From contig OW804095.1 of NCBI GenBank assembly GCA_942159475.1, positions 69,220,773 through 69,284,772 of the forward strand: DNA of 64,000 bases, in the 5' to 3' direction. Below the pieces are notes generated by a model, which saw only the letters and a program-made list of their open reading frames with translations, was not told the origin of the DNA and made no database searches. The translations under genes and the position numbers were made by a program. Positions 24,201 through 34,797 of the stretch are shown here, piece by piece; the stretch's first letter is position 1, and each line of letters starts with the position of its first letter. The DNA comes from Sthenelais limicola (lineage: Eukaryota; Annelida; Polychaeta; Phyllodocida; Sigalionidae).

Positions 24201-24946
24201 ACTGGAGCTGAGATATGATATTTTCATTTTGAGGTGGTGGCCATATTGGATTTTGACCTGGAAATGACCTGGAAACAGAAAGATGGTTCAGAAAGGGTAT
24301 TTTGATATATAAAAACCCAGGAAAAGTGATGGTGGTTCCATTCCATTCAAGTGATTCCATTTTTCATTGATGGAAAATATGGTGGTATAGCTGCTGAGAT
24401 ATAATACTTGCTAATGGCTGTTAAGATTAAAATGGGAGCTGAGATATGACTTTTTTGTTACCTGGTGGCAGCCATATTAGATTTTGACCCTGAAAATAAC
24501 CTTGAAATAAAGAAATCACTAGGTAAATGGATTCCTCATACCTCAAAACATAGAAAAGCAGGTATTATACATGGATATTGCTAAAAGGAGACGAGATATG
24601 ATATTTTTTTCCCAGACGGCGGCCATATTGGATTTTGACAGTGAAAAAGACTTTGAAATTAAAAAATAACTTCAGAAAATGATTCCTCACACCTTAAAAC
24701 ATCAATAAATTGGTATTATACTTGAAATTACGATCAGTAGAAGCAAAGATATGGTGCATTTACTTCTGATGGTGGCCATTTTGTATTTCGCAGCTACCGG
24801 CCACCAGGGGGGTGGACCAACTTGCTGCCGTTGATTTTTGAAAAGCCTATGGTCTTACTTAACAGTGTACCAAATTTCAAAAAGGTATCACATTTTGCAC
24901 GATTCTTGGGTATTCTGACAGGTTCCTCCCCCACTATGATGACCGT
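21206..24946. mobile_element. Long-TIR DNA transposon, about 3.7 kb
   Basis: The arms are inverted copies of several hundred bases: from GCGGGGGAGGAACCTGT (about 21230) to about 21640, and from about 24110 to ACAGGTTCCTCCCCC (about 24932). Within the right arm a subrepeat of about 150-160 bp recurs (GGCGGCCATATTGGATTTTGAC, near 24237, 24470 and 24617). The interior carries a decayed gene on the - strand. Short flanking sequences ATGATAG and CTATGATG may be a worn target duplication, but the exact ends are uncertain by a few bases. Confidence 0.7.
21748..23580 (-). pseudogene. Decayed transposon gene: HEEADTR-type protein with C-terminal CXC cysteine cluster
   Basis: Fragments on the - strand line up in family order across several frames. 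These are NPYEETGNQLVTLDTGEYMD (23.3-23.4 kb); MDEFFMHENARDPPSLSSKG and ASVIILDMPAVVDIIKP (22.96-23.16 kb); SDHEEADTRVMLHLRHA, VDSDVVILSVHLF, LWVGFGSGKAHTDIPVH and FFHAFTGCNATSS (22.22-22.68 kb); HVQHIRQFTVLMYSK; FTHKLRILESIPPTKAALYQ; and a final LNCSCGKACKGRCKCFKAG ... CQGGCC cysteine cluster (21.75-21.87 kb). Acidic residues in the central block suggest a metal-dependent nuclease fold, possibly FEN/PIN-like, but I do not know an established name. At least four frameshifts or stops (near 23257, 22800, 22225 and 21960) show it is dead. Its place between long TIRs suggests it was the element's own gene. Confidence 0.65.
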
Positions 24947-25066
24947 CATGATGTGAACAAATACGTTGAGGTCAACCAAGACAAACATTAATTTAATAAT
25001 AACAATAAATCTGTCATACTCGAGTAAATTTAAATAAATAACAGCTAAATAAATACAAAAATGACC

Positions 25067-25197
25067 AAGACAAAAATGACCAAGTGACATAGCGGGAAAT
25101 CCATATCATTTCTTGGCTTCAGTATCCGACCGCATGCGCACACCTCCACCGAGCAATGATAGAGCTTCCCGCTATGTCGCTTGGTCATTTTTGTCTT
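25067..25197. mobile_element. Palindromic MITE, 131 bp
   Basis: Arms 25067-25098 and 25166-25197 are inverted copies (AAGACAAAAATGACCAAG ... ATAGCGGGAA) with one mismatch. The middle is CG-richer (CCGCATGCGCAC). An extra copy of AAAAATGACCAAG directly precedes the left arm. Confidence 0.8.
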
Positions 25198-26339
25198 ATT
25201 ATTATTTGTGCCATGATATGTGTGCATATCCACAAAAACATGGCCAGATTAGCCTATGGCATATGCAGGCATAGATTTCACTAGCGGAATCTGCTTTTCG
25301 AATGCAGCCGATTTCCTCCGCTATTTTGATTGGGTATGTAAATGTAGCTGCGCCAATCAATGACGCTCATTTTATGATGCTCATTTCATGATGCAACATT
25401 GTAGGCGCTTTTTTTGCCGAGTCAGAGGGCTGCGAGAGATGAAATGAAGGTAATAATGATTAAATAAGGCTAAAAGATCATGGCATAAATATATATATCA
25501 TGGCATAAAAATAGAACCCAACTCGAGATGGATATAGGATTATATATCCATCTCTCATTGAGTTCTATCTTAATATGTGTTGCTGTTTAAACAACATATT
25601 TTAGAGTTGTATATGTTGTGTGCATATACAACTCCACACTCTGAAGTTTGAGATTGTCGTAACTTTCAACGCAGGTGGAATATACTTATCAAACAAATTA
25701 ATAAACTAACATCCTTTCACCATTATCGATGCCTACCTTTTTTCAAACCTTTACTTAATTTTAAAAAGATTTAAAACTGTGAAATTGTCTAAAATTGTTT
25801 CGGAACTGTGAACTATTTTTCTCAACTTGGGTTTCCCTCGCAGCAATGATAGAACAGCGCGGTACATAGAAATAGACCTAGGTCTAATCACAAAAAAAAA
25901 ACATGATCAAGCATCTTATATAATGGTAATGTTTCTACAAAATATACATTGTTCTGTCTTATATAAAGGATATATAATAAATCAGATAACCAACTCATGC
26001 AATATTCACAATCCTTCAACCAACGAGTTAGTTATCCTGTATTTATGATACACGCATTGCTCTGAAAACAACACATCTAGAGTGATATATGCATAGTGCA
26101 TATTACACTAATGATTTCGGTGGGGTTATCATGGCAACCAATGTGTTTTTCACTAAGATCACCTGTATAATTCAGATTAATGACTCCATGTGTTTCGATT
26201 TTCATAATCGAAAGCATGTATAATAAATCTGTTAACTAACTGGTTGGTTTCAGTCGCTTAGAATATTACATGTGTTGCTATGCAACCCTACTTCAACCAA
26301 CTTGTTAGTTAATACATGTGACCACTATCAAGGCCCCAA
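25198..26339. other. No gene seen; several hairpins and small inverted repeats
   Basis: Hairpins at 25513-25565 (about 24-bp arms, AGATGGATATA core) and 25605-25633 (AGTTGTATATG arms). The phrase AACCAAC(t/g)nGTTAGTTA appears in both orientations between about 25985 and 26315, suggesting a worn inverted-repeat element. No coding signal. Confidence 0.45.
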
Positions 26340-26640
26340 TAGGGCGCATAAGTGTCATGGCATCAGGGCACAAATTGATAAAAATTAGTCGCATAGTTGT
26401 ACCAATGTGTGGGCCGGAAGTAAACAATCTCCATAGAGTTAGCATTGGGACGATAAATAATCACTATACATCTTCCCCTGTAAAGGTTTAATGGTTATGG
26501 AGGGTAAAGTTGAAATCGTTTGCCTCTAAATATGGATATATATATATAAGTTAGAATTCATAAAACTATATGATCGATGAAGAATCAGTGATTATTTTTC
26601 TCCGCAATGGTCGGGCTACAGGAGTTTTGCGTGACATGAC
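26340..26640. repeat. Uninterrupted copy of the 6.7/10.4 kb block
   Basis: Starts GCGCATAAGTGTCATGGCATC and runs through CCATAGAGTTAGCATTGGG to GGAGTTTTGCGTGACATG. It serves as the empty-site reference that dates the 6781-10346 insertion. Confidence 0.8.
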
Positions 26641-26827
26641 TATGGAACATTATATTATTGTTCTTGTGTTAAGTGGGCTACTTTTTACATGCAAAATTAA
26701 GCATGTATAGTAATAAGTTTTTATTTTTGTAAATGACAGAAAAAGGCAGTAGTATTAACACTTTTCTCACATTAAGCTAAACTGCTCCATTCTAGTATAG
26801 GTACATAGTAATAAATTATTATTTGGG

Positions 26828-26857
26828 ATTATTATTATTATTATTATTATTATTATT
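26828..26857. repeat. (ATT)n microsatellite
   Basis: Ten consecutive ATT units. Confidence 0.95.
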
Positions 26858-26939
26858 TGGCAATAATAGAGGTGTGTATATACTATGTACTGGTGTGTGT
26901 ATATACTATGTACCGGTACATGATATTAAGATAGGAGGG

Positions 26940-27911
26940 GGATGTTTTTAGAAATAATGAAGAATGATAATAAGAGAATACCTTTTATAATAAAGATCTT
27001 TATGAGAGGTGGGAGTCTAAGCGAGAGCAAGCTGTTCAAGATGTTTCTTGACTTGAATTTTGAATATGATAAGATCATGTATATTTCATAAACAAATGGG
27101 CAGTTTATTCCAGGTATTTGCCACTTGGTAGTGGAGTGTTTGTTTATCAGATTCTCATTTAGGGTAGCATTTATGGACGAACATGATATAATTAAAATGT
27201 GAAGAAGAAATAAGGCGCAGCTTGGGAAGACAGCTTGTTTTATTAATAAAATTAAACAATAATAGCATTGAGCTGTGATTTGAAGAATAAAGCTGTACAA
27301 TTATATTTAATATAAGCGCCAGAGGCATTACGATACCATATATACAATGATAGCAGCGATAAGTGAGATGTGAGAATTTAAATTCTTTTAAGTTACACAA
27401 TACTAGCAGTGGTGAAATAGAGTAAAATTAAAATTTATACAGGGTATAAATATTAGTAGTATATTTTATGATATGAAACCAATGCCTAGGAATTGCAGAT
27501 GCCCTCAACATTCATGGATGAACATGATATAATTAAAATGTGTAGAAGAAATAAGGCCCAGCTAGGGAAAAGTGTTTGTTTTATAAATAAAATAAAACAA
27601 TAATTGAAGAATAAAGAATGAAAGTCATACAATTTGTGAAATTGTTGATTATTGATTTGTAATATTTAATATAAGCGTCAAACCCCTCAGAAATATCTTA
27701 TCCTTCTACAGCTGTGGAAGTAAACAGTTTTCCAGGGTGCTACCTTATTAATGGTTTCTAACATGATATTAAATAGATTGTTCCAAGCTTCATCAACATC
27801 CTGAATATCGAAGTAGTTATCCCATTTAACATTTATTAGACTAGTGTAAAGATTTTCCATGCTGAAGTTTCTCAGTTCTAACCCTCTTTTTGGTCCCTGG
27901 ACCAACGGCAC
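26940..27911 (-). pseudogene. LINE (non-LTR retrotransposon) debris
   Basis: Near 27690-27911 the - strand encodes LRNFSMENLYTSLINVKWDN ... VDEAWNNLFNIMLETINKVA and then PWK. This resembles the linker between endonuclease and reverse transcriptase in LINE ORF2. Further on, 27400-27000 reads LFNFINKTSCLPKLRLISSS, then VANTWNKLPI and FKSRNILNSLL, typical of a LINE C-terminus, with a stop in between. A second partial copy of the C-terminal segment lies at 27512-27680 (shared phrase GAACATGATATAATTAAAAT). The reverse transcriptase core is absent and the frame is broken. Confidence 0.5.
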
Positions 27912-29136
27912 CCATGGGGAATGAAATTCTGCACAGAATCCTTTAATACAGCAGATGGCGCATTTTCACTCTTGGTCTGGGATTTACAAAGGTAGTCATT
28001 TTTAGACCAGAACCAGTTATCTCAGAAAGTTCCGCCATAACCTCATGAAAAACGGCCACCATTAGAAAGAGCATTAAAAACTGTATAAGAAAATGGCCTC
28101 ACATGTATCTCTACTCCCCTAGAAACAACAATATTTGAAGATTCCCCCTAAACAACTTCACTTGTTCATATTTAAATCTGTAGGCAAACTTGCACCTGAA
28201 CCTAGTCAAGCACAGATAGTATAGTGGTTAGTGTCCTCGCCTACAGATTGAAAGTTCCAGAGTTCAATTCCCCAATTGTGACATGCTTTTTCACTTTTTA
28301 AATAAAAGTGACATAGTACACTTCAAGTTGTTGTCATTTAGTCAAAACTTTTCTGATAATCTTATCAATGGTATCACTAGAAAGACAATTGTTTTTGCTT
28401 TCTAACTCTTTTACATAACTTAACATAGTTTGGGATAACCTGGATTACCTGTAATCTTGGGGGATTGCAATTTACTGGGATTTCTAGAGAGAGAGCTACA
28501 TATGGGTGCATATATTCTAAAAAGCAACACTTTTCATCTTCAATGCAGTACACAGTCCTACATCATTATTCTGAGCGCAGCCTAGAACCAATTTATGCCA
28601 AGAGCTCTGCTGCCAAAGAATGTCTAATCCAGTAGAAAATACTGCAGTACCACTATGCAGAGGCCAACCAAAATTCTTTGTACAGAGAAGAACAGACACA
28701 CTGTATATTATTTACATGGTTAATTTACATGTATATATGCTACCAAGAGATCAGTAGCTATCAAAACAATCTCACTGATTATCTACTTATGGAAATTTGT
28801 ACTCTTAACAAATAACCCATCCATCAAATTATATTATTCCTATGCGGTGGCATTAAGTCACAACCCATAATGATCGTGCAACTGCATGCTTCTCGTACTG
28901 CATACTTCGTGGATTTTTAATAATCTTGTATTTAAAGGTTTGGTATATTGCTTGGTGGTCCAATATATATATTTATTATACGTGCATTCCTCTTGAGAGG
29001 TGCAATAAGTGGGATGCTATAAAACTATTCATATAGTACACATCCTATAAAAATTTGACTTTGTCACAAATAGTGCTGCAAGTGGGCCCCAAATTGAGGA
29101 TATCATATCATTTATGTGCGAGCTATATGCCCATAT
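27912..29136. other. No protein gene seen
   Basis: Unique AT-rich DNA apart from the tRNA-like sequence at 28211-28281. Confidence 0.4.
28211..28281 (+). pseudogene. tRNA-like sequence (tRNA pseudogene or SINE head)
   Basis: A Pol III A box (TAGTATAGTGG, 28217-28227) and B box (AGTTCAATTCC, 28261-28271) sit about 33 bp apart, as in a tRNA gene. The A-box region resembles tRNA-Asp/Glu types. The acceptor and T stems are only partly paired (CACAGAT against ATTGTG), and the anticodon arm does not fold well, so it is not a functional tRNA. A tRNA-derived SINE is possible, but no second copy is visible in the window. Confidence 0.5.
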
Positions 29137-29291
29137 GATAAATATGGAATGGAACTCACCTGTAATAAACGAAAATTTATTGGACTTGATTTGTCCACAT
29201 AAGCACTCTGTCTACAGCATCATGCTTATGTGGACGAATCTCGTCCTATAAATTTTCGATTATTACAGGTGAGTTCCATTCTATATTTATC
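29137..29291. mobile_element. Near-perfect palindromic MITE, 155 bp
   Basis: Arms of about 68 bp (GATAAATATGGAATGGAACT inward to GTCCACATAAGCA) pair with a 17-nt loop and only a few mismatches. Confidence 0.85.
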
Positions 29292-29323
<32 letters not shown>

Positions 29324-29450
29324 CAGCGACAGAGACAGAGAGACAGACCACCCCTGTGTTTGTTAGGGAGAAGTGATTTTTAATGCCAGTTGGAGAAGTG
29401 ATTTTTAATGCCAGTTGATTTTTAATGCCAGTTGGCTAGTTGGGTTACCT
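29292..29450. repeat. (GAGACA)n tract and short tandem copies
   Basis: A GAGACA hexamer run at about 29292-29347 is followed by three copies of GATTTTTAATGCCAGTTG between 29380 and 29435. Confidence 0.85.
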
Positions 29451-29699
29451 TTGATAGGCAGTTCATAATTACATCAGGCTAGTATTATGAATGGATAGAT
29501 ATCTAACAAGAAAATAGTTTGACATTGAAGAGTTGCAATGCTCAGGTGGCGAGAAACATTTGATTCAGTGTATTTTAGTGAGATTAATGTGTGGACCCCT
29601 TTGCATCAGATATTGACAATAAGGTCATGTGCATTCACTGACCCAGCATAACAATATATAAAATATATAGAGATCAGAGTTGAGCAAATGTACATAATA

Positions 29700-31560
29700 G
29701 ATATCAGAGTCAAGTGAGTATGGGCTATTATCACCAGTTATAAAAGGGTATCAGGTTAGCCGGCGATAATTATTGTCATCAGGTTTGGTCCCCCCCACCC
29801 CCAACCAGACTAAAATGAGGCATGTTTATGTTTCATTGTTCATCAGATAATACCAATATTATTGCGAATGATCCACATTTAATTGTTTTGATCTTGGAGA
29901 GCCAGCGATGATTATCATCATCCGGCAAGACAAAACAATAGATATGGATTGAATATTCACAAATCTAATCTTGGGGTCTCATGGAAGAGGTTAATTTGTT
30001 TAGCCCAATTATTTAAGGTTAGGTCATCCAGGTGGATTCCGTCTGGCAGTCGTTGGTATGTGTGGCGAGGCTTGTGGTTTTCATATTTGTGGACTTTGGT
30101 AATGAGGTGAGGGTGGTTGATATTGCGTTTGAAATTGAGCATTCTGATGTCTTGATTGATGGTTAATATGGCATTTGATATCATCTTCTGATGCTTGGAG
30201 AAATTTGGAAGATTGTTAGCCTTGTTAAGTTTGACACCTATAAGACCTCCAAGTGCAATATTACAATATCTTCGCTCATTCTGCAGTTGATTCAGTGATG
30301 ATTCATATAGAGAGGCCATCATTCGAACAAGATTACCTTCATGGGTAGAAGCCAGAGAAATATACTTAGTTAATCGATCTTTTGTGCAGAAGTCACAAAT
30401 TCCGCCAATTAAGATAGCATTTGTGGGATGGTGGAGGTTAATTTCATTTTTAACTCATTGGTTAATTGATCTATACCAGCGCCACTGTATGGGTAGACGA
30501 TGATGTTTGGGGAGCTGATGTACTGTTGGAGATTTCTCCCTTGTGAGTCAGTGACAATGATGGTTGTGTTGTTCATGATGCCTGTAAAGATATAAGGACT
30601 ATTTCAATGGATTGTTCCAGTTAAGATTGGAATTTAATTGGCACATAATAAACTAGATGAGACGTTACACAACGTTTATAGAGATTTTTATTTTTTCAAC
30701 CTGGTTATTAATTTGTGGGTTTCATATTTCATTAGGTTGCAAGTTATTTACCTAGTTATGAGCTGGTTATGAGCTGGTTTTTTCACAGGTTTCCCTCTGT
30801 ATGTTGTGTTACATCCAGTTTTCTTTTCTACTGAGTCGGATCTGCAATATATAACAATAATTTGGTTCGCCCTTGAAAACAATAAATGTGGGCTGGAAAA
30901 GGGATGAAGTTTGTATAGTTTACAGGTCTATTGGCCTTCTTACATTTCTTTTACTGAGCACAATATTTAACATATATTAACAGCTACTTTTGCTTAAACT
31001 TACTGTTTTCCTTATCATATGCATTATAGTCCATGTGTTACTTACTCTTACATTTATTGACAGTCTTGCCATGAGGTGTATGTTTTGGCGTATTGTATTG
31101 GGTGTCATCAAATGTATAGGGTTCCAGAAGCCAGGGATCAGTCCACTTGAGTATGGGCTCTTATCACCAGTTAATGGAGGGGATCAGGATAGCCAGCGAT
31201 GATTATCATCATCTGGCTTGCCCCACCCCACCCCACCGACTGCAGTGAATAAGGCACGTTTACATTTCATTGTTCATCAGATAATACCAATATTATTGCA
31301 AATGATCCATGTGTAATTGATTTGAACTTGGAGAGCCAGCGATGAATATCATCATCCGGCAAGACAAAACAATAGATATGGATCGAATATTCATGAATCA
31401 AGTCTTGGGGTTTTTTTTTTCAGTTTTCCCTCTGGAGGTCGTGTTAGATCCAGTATTCTTTTCCTTTTCATTTATTGACAGTCGCGCCATGGAGGGGTAT
31501 GTTTTGGCACAATGTATTGGGTGTCATCAAATGTGTAGGGCTCCAGAGGCCAGGGATCAG
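29700..31560. repeat. Local direct duplications around the transposase 3' end
   Basis: 29715-29985 and 31150-31415 share GAGCCAGCGATGA(t/a)TATCATC, TCATTGTTCATCAGATAATA and CAAGACAAAACAATAGATAT in the same order. 30785-31140 and 31430-31558 also match (TTTATTGACAGTC, GGTGTCATCAAATGT), so the last codons of the transposase gene (GAACCCTATACATTTGATGA on the - strand) exist twice. Confidence 0.75.
29957..30573 (-). pseudogene. SGNH-hydrolase-like ORF, frameshifted, transposon accessory type
   Basis: The - strand starts MNNTTIIVTDSQGRNLQQYI at 30573, right after an acceptor-like TTTACAG. After one frame change near 30440 it continues with TNAILIGGICDFCTK and a long segment ending HTYQRLPDGIHLDDLTLNNW. 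The TDSQG, GGICD and DGIHLD motifs match blocks I, III and V of SGNH/GDSL hydrolases. Such domains occur in ORF1 of CR1-like LINEs and other retroelements. The frameshift indicates decay. No retroelement polymerase adjoins it, so its parent element is unknown. Confidence 0.45.
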
Positions 31561-32899
31561 TTAACTCTGTTAAGGAGACGCAGACAGTTCCCTTCGGATT
31601 TTGGTGTAGAGAGTAGATGTTCATTGGCTCTTTTTGAACACCAAAGACCTCTGCCACTATCATGATTTCTTCCTCGTTCACAAGCAGAAACAATATTTTT
31701 CCAACCGAACAGATTGAACTACACTCAACCTCCGACACGATGTACATCCCTGACCCATACTTCGTCCCATACAACTCAAGTTCTTGAGATGCTGTTCTGA
31801 TGTTGTTGGCACCTTTTTCTATGATGGCATTCCTGATTGCATCAGAGTAGGAATGCATATTGAACTCACTTGTACTCTTCAGAACCGGGCCCATTTGGAT
31901 TACCTGTCCTGCATTTAGATAAGCTTGAAGCAATTGATGGTGTGTACTGAGAGTGTAGCTTAAGTTCCTGAAGTTCTTGCATGCCCTTGCAATTCTTTTA
32001 AAATAGGAATGTTTCGACTCAAAACGAAGGGTCCAGACCCTAATGAGTGGCCCAAATCGCAAAATAAGCTCAGGATAATGGCGCATGAAATGATGTTTGG
32101 GCTTAATTGGGTGGTCAGGAAACAAGGTGGTTCTCAAATCAAGATACTCTTTGATCATAACTTCCATGTAGCTGATCTGTTGCTCGGAAATGGTCGGTGC
32201 CATCAAATGCATAACTATCTCATGTAAGAGCATAAGCATACCCCACACTTCATCATCCTCATCCTGCACATGCCTCCCAACAAAAAAGGGCATAAACCTT
32301 ATGAATGCAAAATTTTGCATAGCTTGGCCCCCAAGCTTCTTCTTGCTCACATTGATTGCGACTGGAGTGCTGCTGACATCATTTCCCTTGTAACATAAAT
32401 CCGAAAGTCTTTTGTTGATGTCTGCGAATGAAAACCACTTTCTCCTTTTGACAAGGACTTCCAGGCATAAATAAATATCCTGGCTACACACACCCTCAAA
32501 CATGTCGTGGGCGATGCATGGTGGTAGGCCTGGATCCATGACATGAAAATGATCAAGTTCATTAAAGATCGAAATTTGTTTTGACACCTACACATATTTC
32601 CACCTCATTTGCCTGGCACTGCTCAACATTTGCCCCATATGTTGCTTTGGTCCTCTTCGTTCCCTTTTCCAATGGTTGTTCCCTGATTTCTTCTAGATTC
32701 ATCTCGCAGAAGCGACAGACATGGCCACTAGAGAAATTTTCCACAAATCCTCCAAGTTGGTGAGAACCTAGGTTGTCTCCAACAATGCAACTGATGAAGG
32801 CTCTGTGGTTTTTACCTTCGAACTCCATTCCACATTGTTCTAAATTCTTCAAATCTTCTAGTAATGGCTTGAATACTGCCAACTGACCAAATTCCTTAA

Positions 32900-33539
32900 C
32901 TCATTGAGGACGGGATGCTGCCTCAAGGCAGCATTTTCAAAATGGCGTTGGGGACGGGATGCTGCCTGCAGGCAGCATGACGTCCTCTCCATTAACCCTT
33001 TAAGGACGGGAGGTATTGATATTCAATACAAATACTGCATTAATGCAGCCTCCCGTCCTTAAAGGGTTAAGGACGGGATGCTGCCTGCAGGCAGCATATT
33101 TTTATATAAATTGAAGGGGGCATAACTTAATAAAAAATAAACGGATTTTGATGAAATTTAAAATATATGTATACAAACACACTAGAAATATCTTTATTGG
33201 TATGTTGTCATGGAGACAATAATGATGACGTCATAACTAACATACGTAAATGCTGGAAAGTGAATTTGGAGCAAGGTTGCTGCCATATTGCACCCAATTG
33301 TGACCCATTATTTTAATTATTGAATACCAAATTCTAGAAATTATGAAAAAGTATGATCAATAACTGTTTACACCTGTTAAACGATGTACATATGACACAT
33401 ATTATTTGAAGAAAATATTCTTAAAGTGTTTTTATACCCTAAACCTCATGTTAAACACCCGTCCTGAAGCCCAAAAAAGGGGAAAAGGGCCCCCGTCCAC
33501 CAGACAAAATATGTGTAAACTGCCCCCGTCCTCAATGAG
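32900..33539. mobile_element. piggyBac-like MITE inside the transposase-like gene
   Basis: Flanked by TTAA at 32896-32899 and 33540-33543. Ends are CTCATTGAGGACGGG and its exact reverse complement. TTAA duplication is the piggyBac hallmark, although ends in that group usually start CCC. It contains palindromes of the form ATGCTGCCT-GCAGGCAGCAT. No ORF. Removing it with one TTAA restores the host reading frame. Confidence 0.9.
32996..33066. mobile_element. 71-bp TTAA-flanked MITE nested in the 640-bp MITE
   Basis: TTAA at 32992-32995 and 33067-33070. The ends CCCTTTAAGGACGGGAGG and their reverse complement make it almost a single hairpin. Its ends differ from those of its host (CTCATTGAGG) but share GGACGGG, suggesting related transposase recognition. 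Confidence 0.9.
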
Positions 33540-34797
33540 TTAACATGACTTTCAGTGCACAGAAGGGCGAGCTGCAGTGTGTTTACCTTAGACCGAAATT
33601 GTGATGGAACATTCAGTAAAGTGTAATACACACCAAGTAGCTTGTGGATCTTTCTCCCAGAACCAAGTGGGTTCACAACCTCAAAAGCATCTTGGTACAA
33701 CATTATGACAAAGGAATCTTCAGGATATTGTTTACTTCTGTACACAGAGCCATCTGACACGTCACTGTAATAACCTTTGAGATCATTCATCTTCACCTTG
33801 ATGTCCACTCCAGCTGAAATGAGTCCTTTAGCAAATTTGTGTAGTGACTCCTTGATGGGAATATAATGCATGTGGCATGGTTGCATTAGTCTGTTGCATC
33901 CAAGGGAAACCTGGACAGGTGGAACATACTCAAAATGTTTGGCATAGTATGATTTACGGGTGTGATTAGTCCTAAAATGTTCATTGTTTTGGTGTGCTAT
34001 GCTAGACTCATTTCCAATTTCCTTCATAACCTTTTCCATTGTCTCCTTGCAAACACCATCTTCCCTCATGACACTGGCAACCTTTTTCCCCAGAATGTTA
34101 TTGGCCATTTGGGTACAGGCAGTTATCTCATCAACTATAACTTGGATTGTAGAAGCTGGGACATTCAGCTTAGATTCCAGTAGCATATAAAACAATGCAA
34201 GGCTGTCTGATATTTGTGACTCAGTGTCCTCAGTGTCCTCAGTCTCATCAACCATTTCTTCATCTGGCACATCTTCACCATCTTCATAATCAACTGGAAG
34301 ATTTGAGAGTTGGGGTGATGGATTTGTGGAATGCTGGGGAATAGGATGTGAAATGTTAGGTGTAATGGTACTAGTGTCAAAATATCAGACCTATGCATGA
34401 GAAGATGGGTACGAAAACTAGTGACTTTGGTATATGATTTGTTGTGACAGATATTGAAGGGGCATGCCACACTGTGTCCATCACGGATATGTTTGCACAA
34501 GTGATTGACCAGGTTTGTATAACCAACAATTTCACTACAGCACATTGATATGCTACACGTATATCTATTGTCCACAGTTGACAATTGTGTTTGTGCAACA
34601 TTATGATCCTTGTCATGATAATCATTCATGTGACTTGTTAGACCTCTATAAGTTAGTAACGTTTTCATGCATCCAGGATAGGGACATTGAAAAGAAAAAT
34701 TTGCAGCATTGCGATGGTAGAAGACATGTCATACATATTTAGCCTTTGATGCACATTCGTGACCACATTCGGTGCAAGTCAGCATCTGAAACACAAA

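Larger units (their letters stand above)
21120..25015 (-). repeat. Dispersed TACTCGAG repeat, interrupted by a long-TIR transposon
   Basis: 21120-21205 (GCATTCTAAAATATTGTCCTGACCC, reading onward to GTAGAAATATGC) and 24947-25015 (CATGATGTGAACAAA ... CTGTCATACTCGAGTA) together match, inverted, the uninterrupted tandem copies at 47330-47720. The 3.7 kb between them is a later insertion. Confidence 0.7.
31472..34785 (-). pseudogene. C2H2 zinc-finger transposase-like gene with insertion and small lesions
   Basis: Read from an ATG at 34785 after a TTTCAG acceptor-like site. N-terminal C2H2-type fingers (LTCTECGHECASK; FQCPYPGC ... HMNDYH; YTCSISMCC; VACPFNICHN) lead into an acidic linker and a transposase-like body with DNLGSHQLGGF, CRFCEMN, PPCIAHDMFEG, KPKHHFMRHYPE and LRFESKHSYFKR, ending at 31472. 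I recall this architecture from repeat proteins in fish and invertebrates but cannot assign the transposase superfamily. Four lesions: TGA at 34729-34731 (an Arg CGA is plausible before decay), a one-base loss in the A-run 34379-34382, the MITE at 32900-33539, and one extra base at 32572-32574. Without the MITE and one TTAA, the frame runs straight from TESHV into KEFGQLAV. The lesions are few, so inactivation is recent. Confidence 0.75.

Noticed and set aside
28211..28281. Functional tRNA gene
   Set aside because: Pol III boxes are present but the acceptor, T and anticodon stems do not pair properly.
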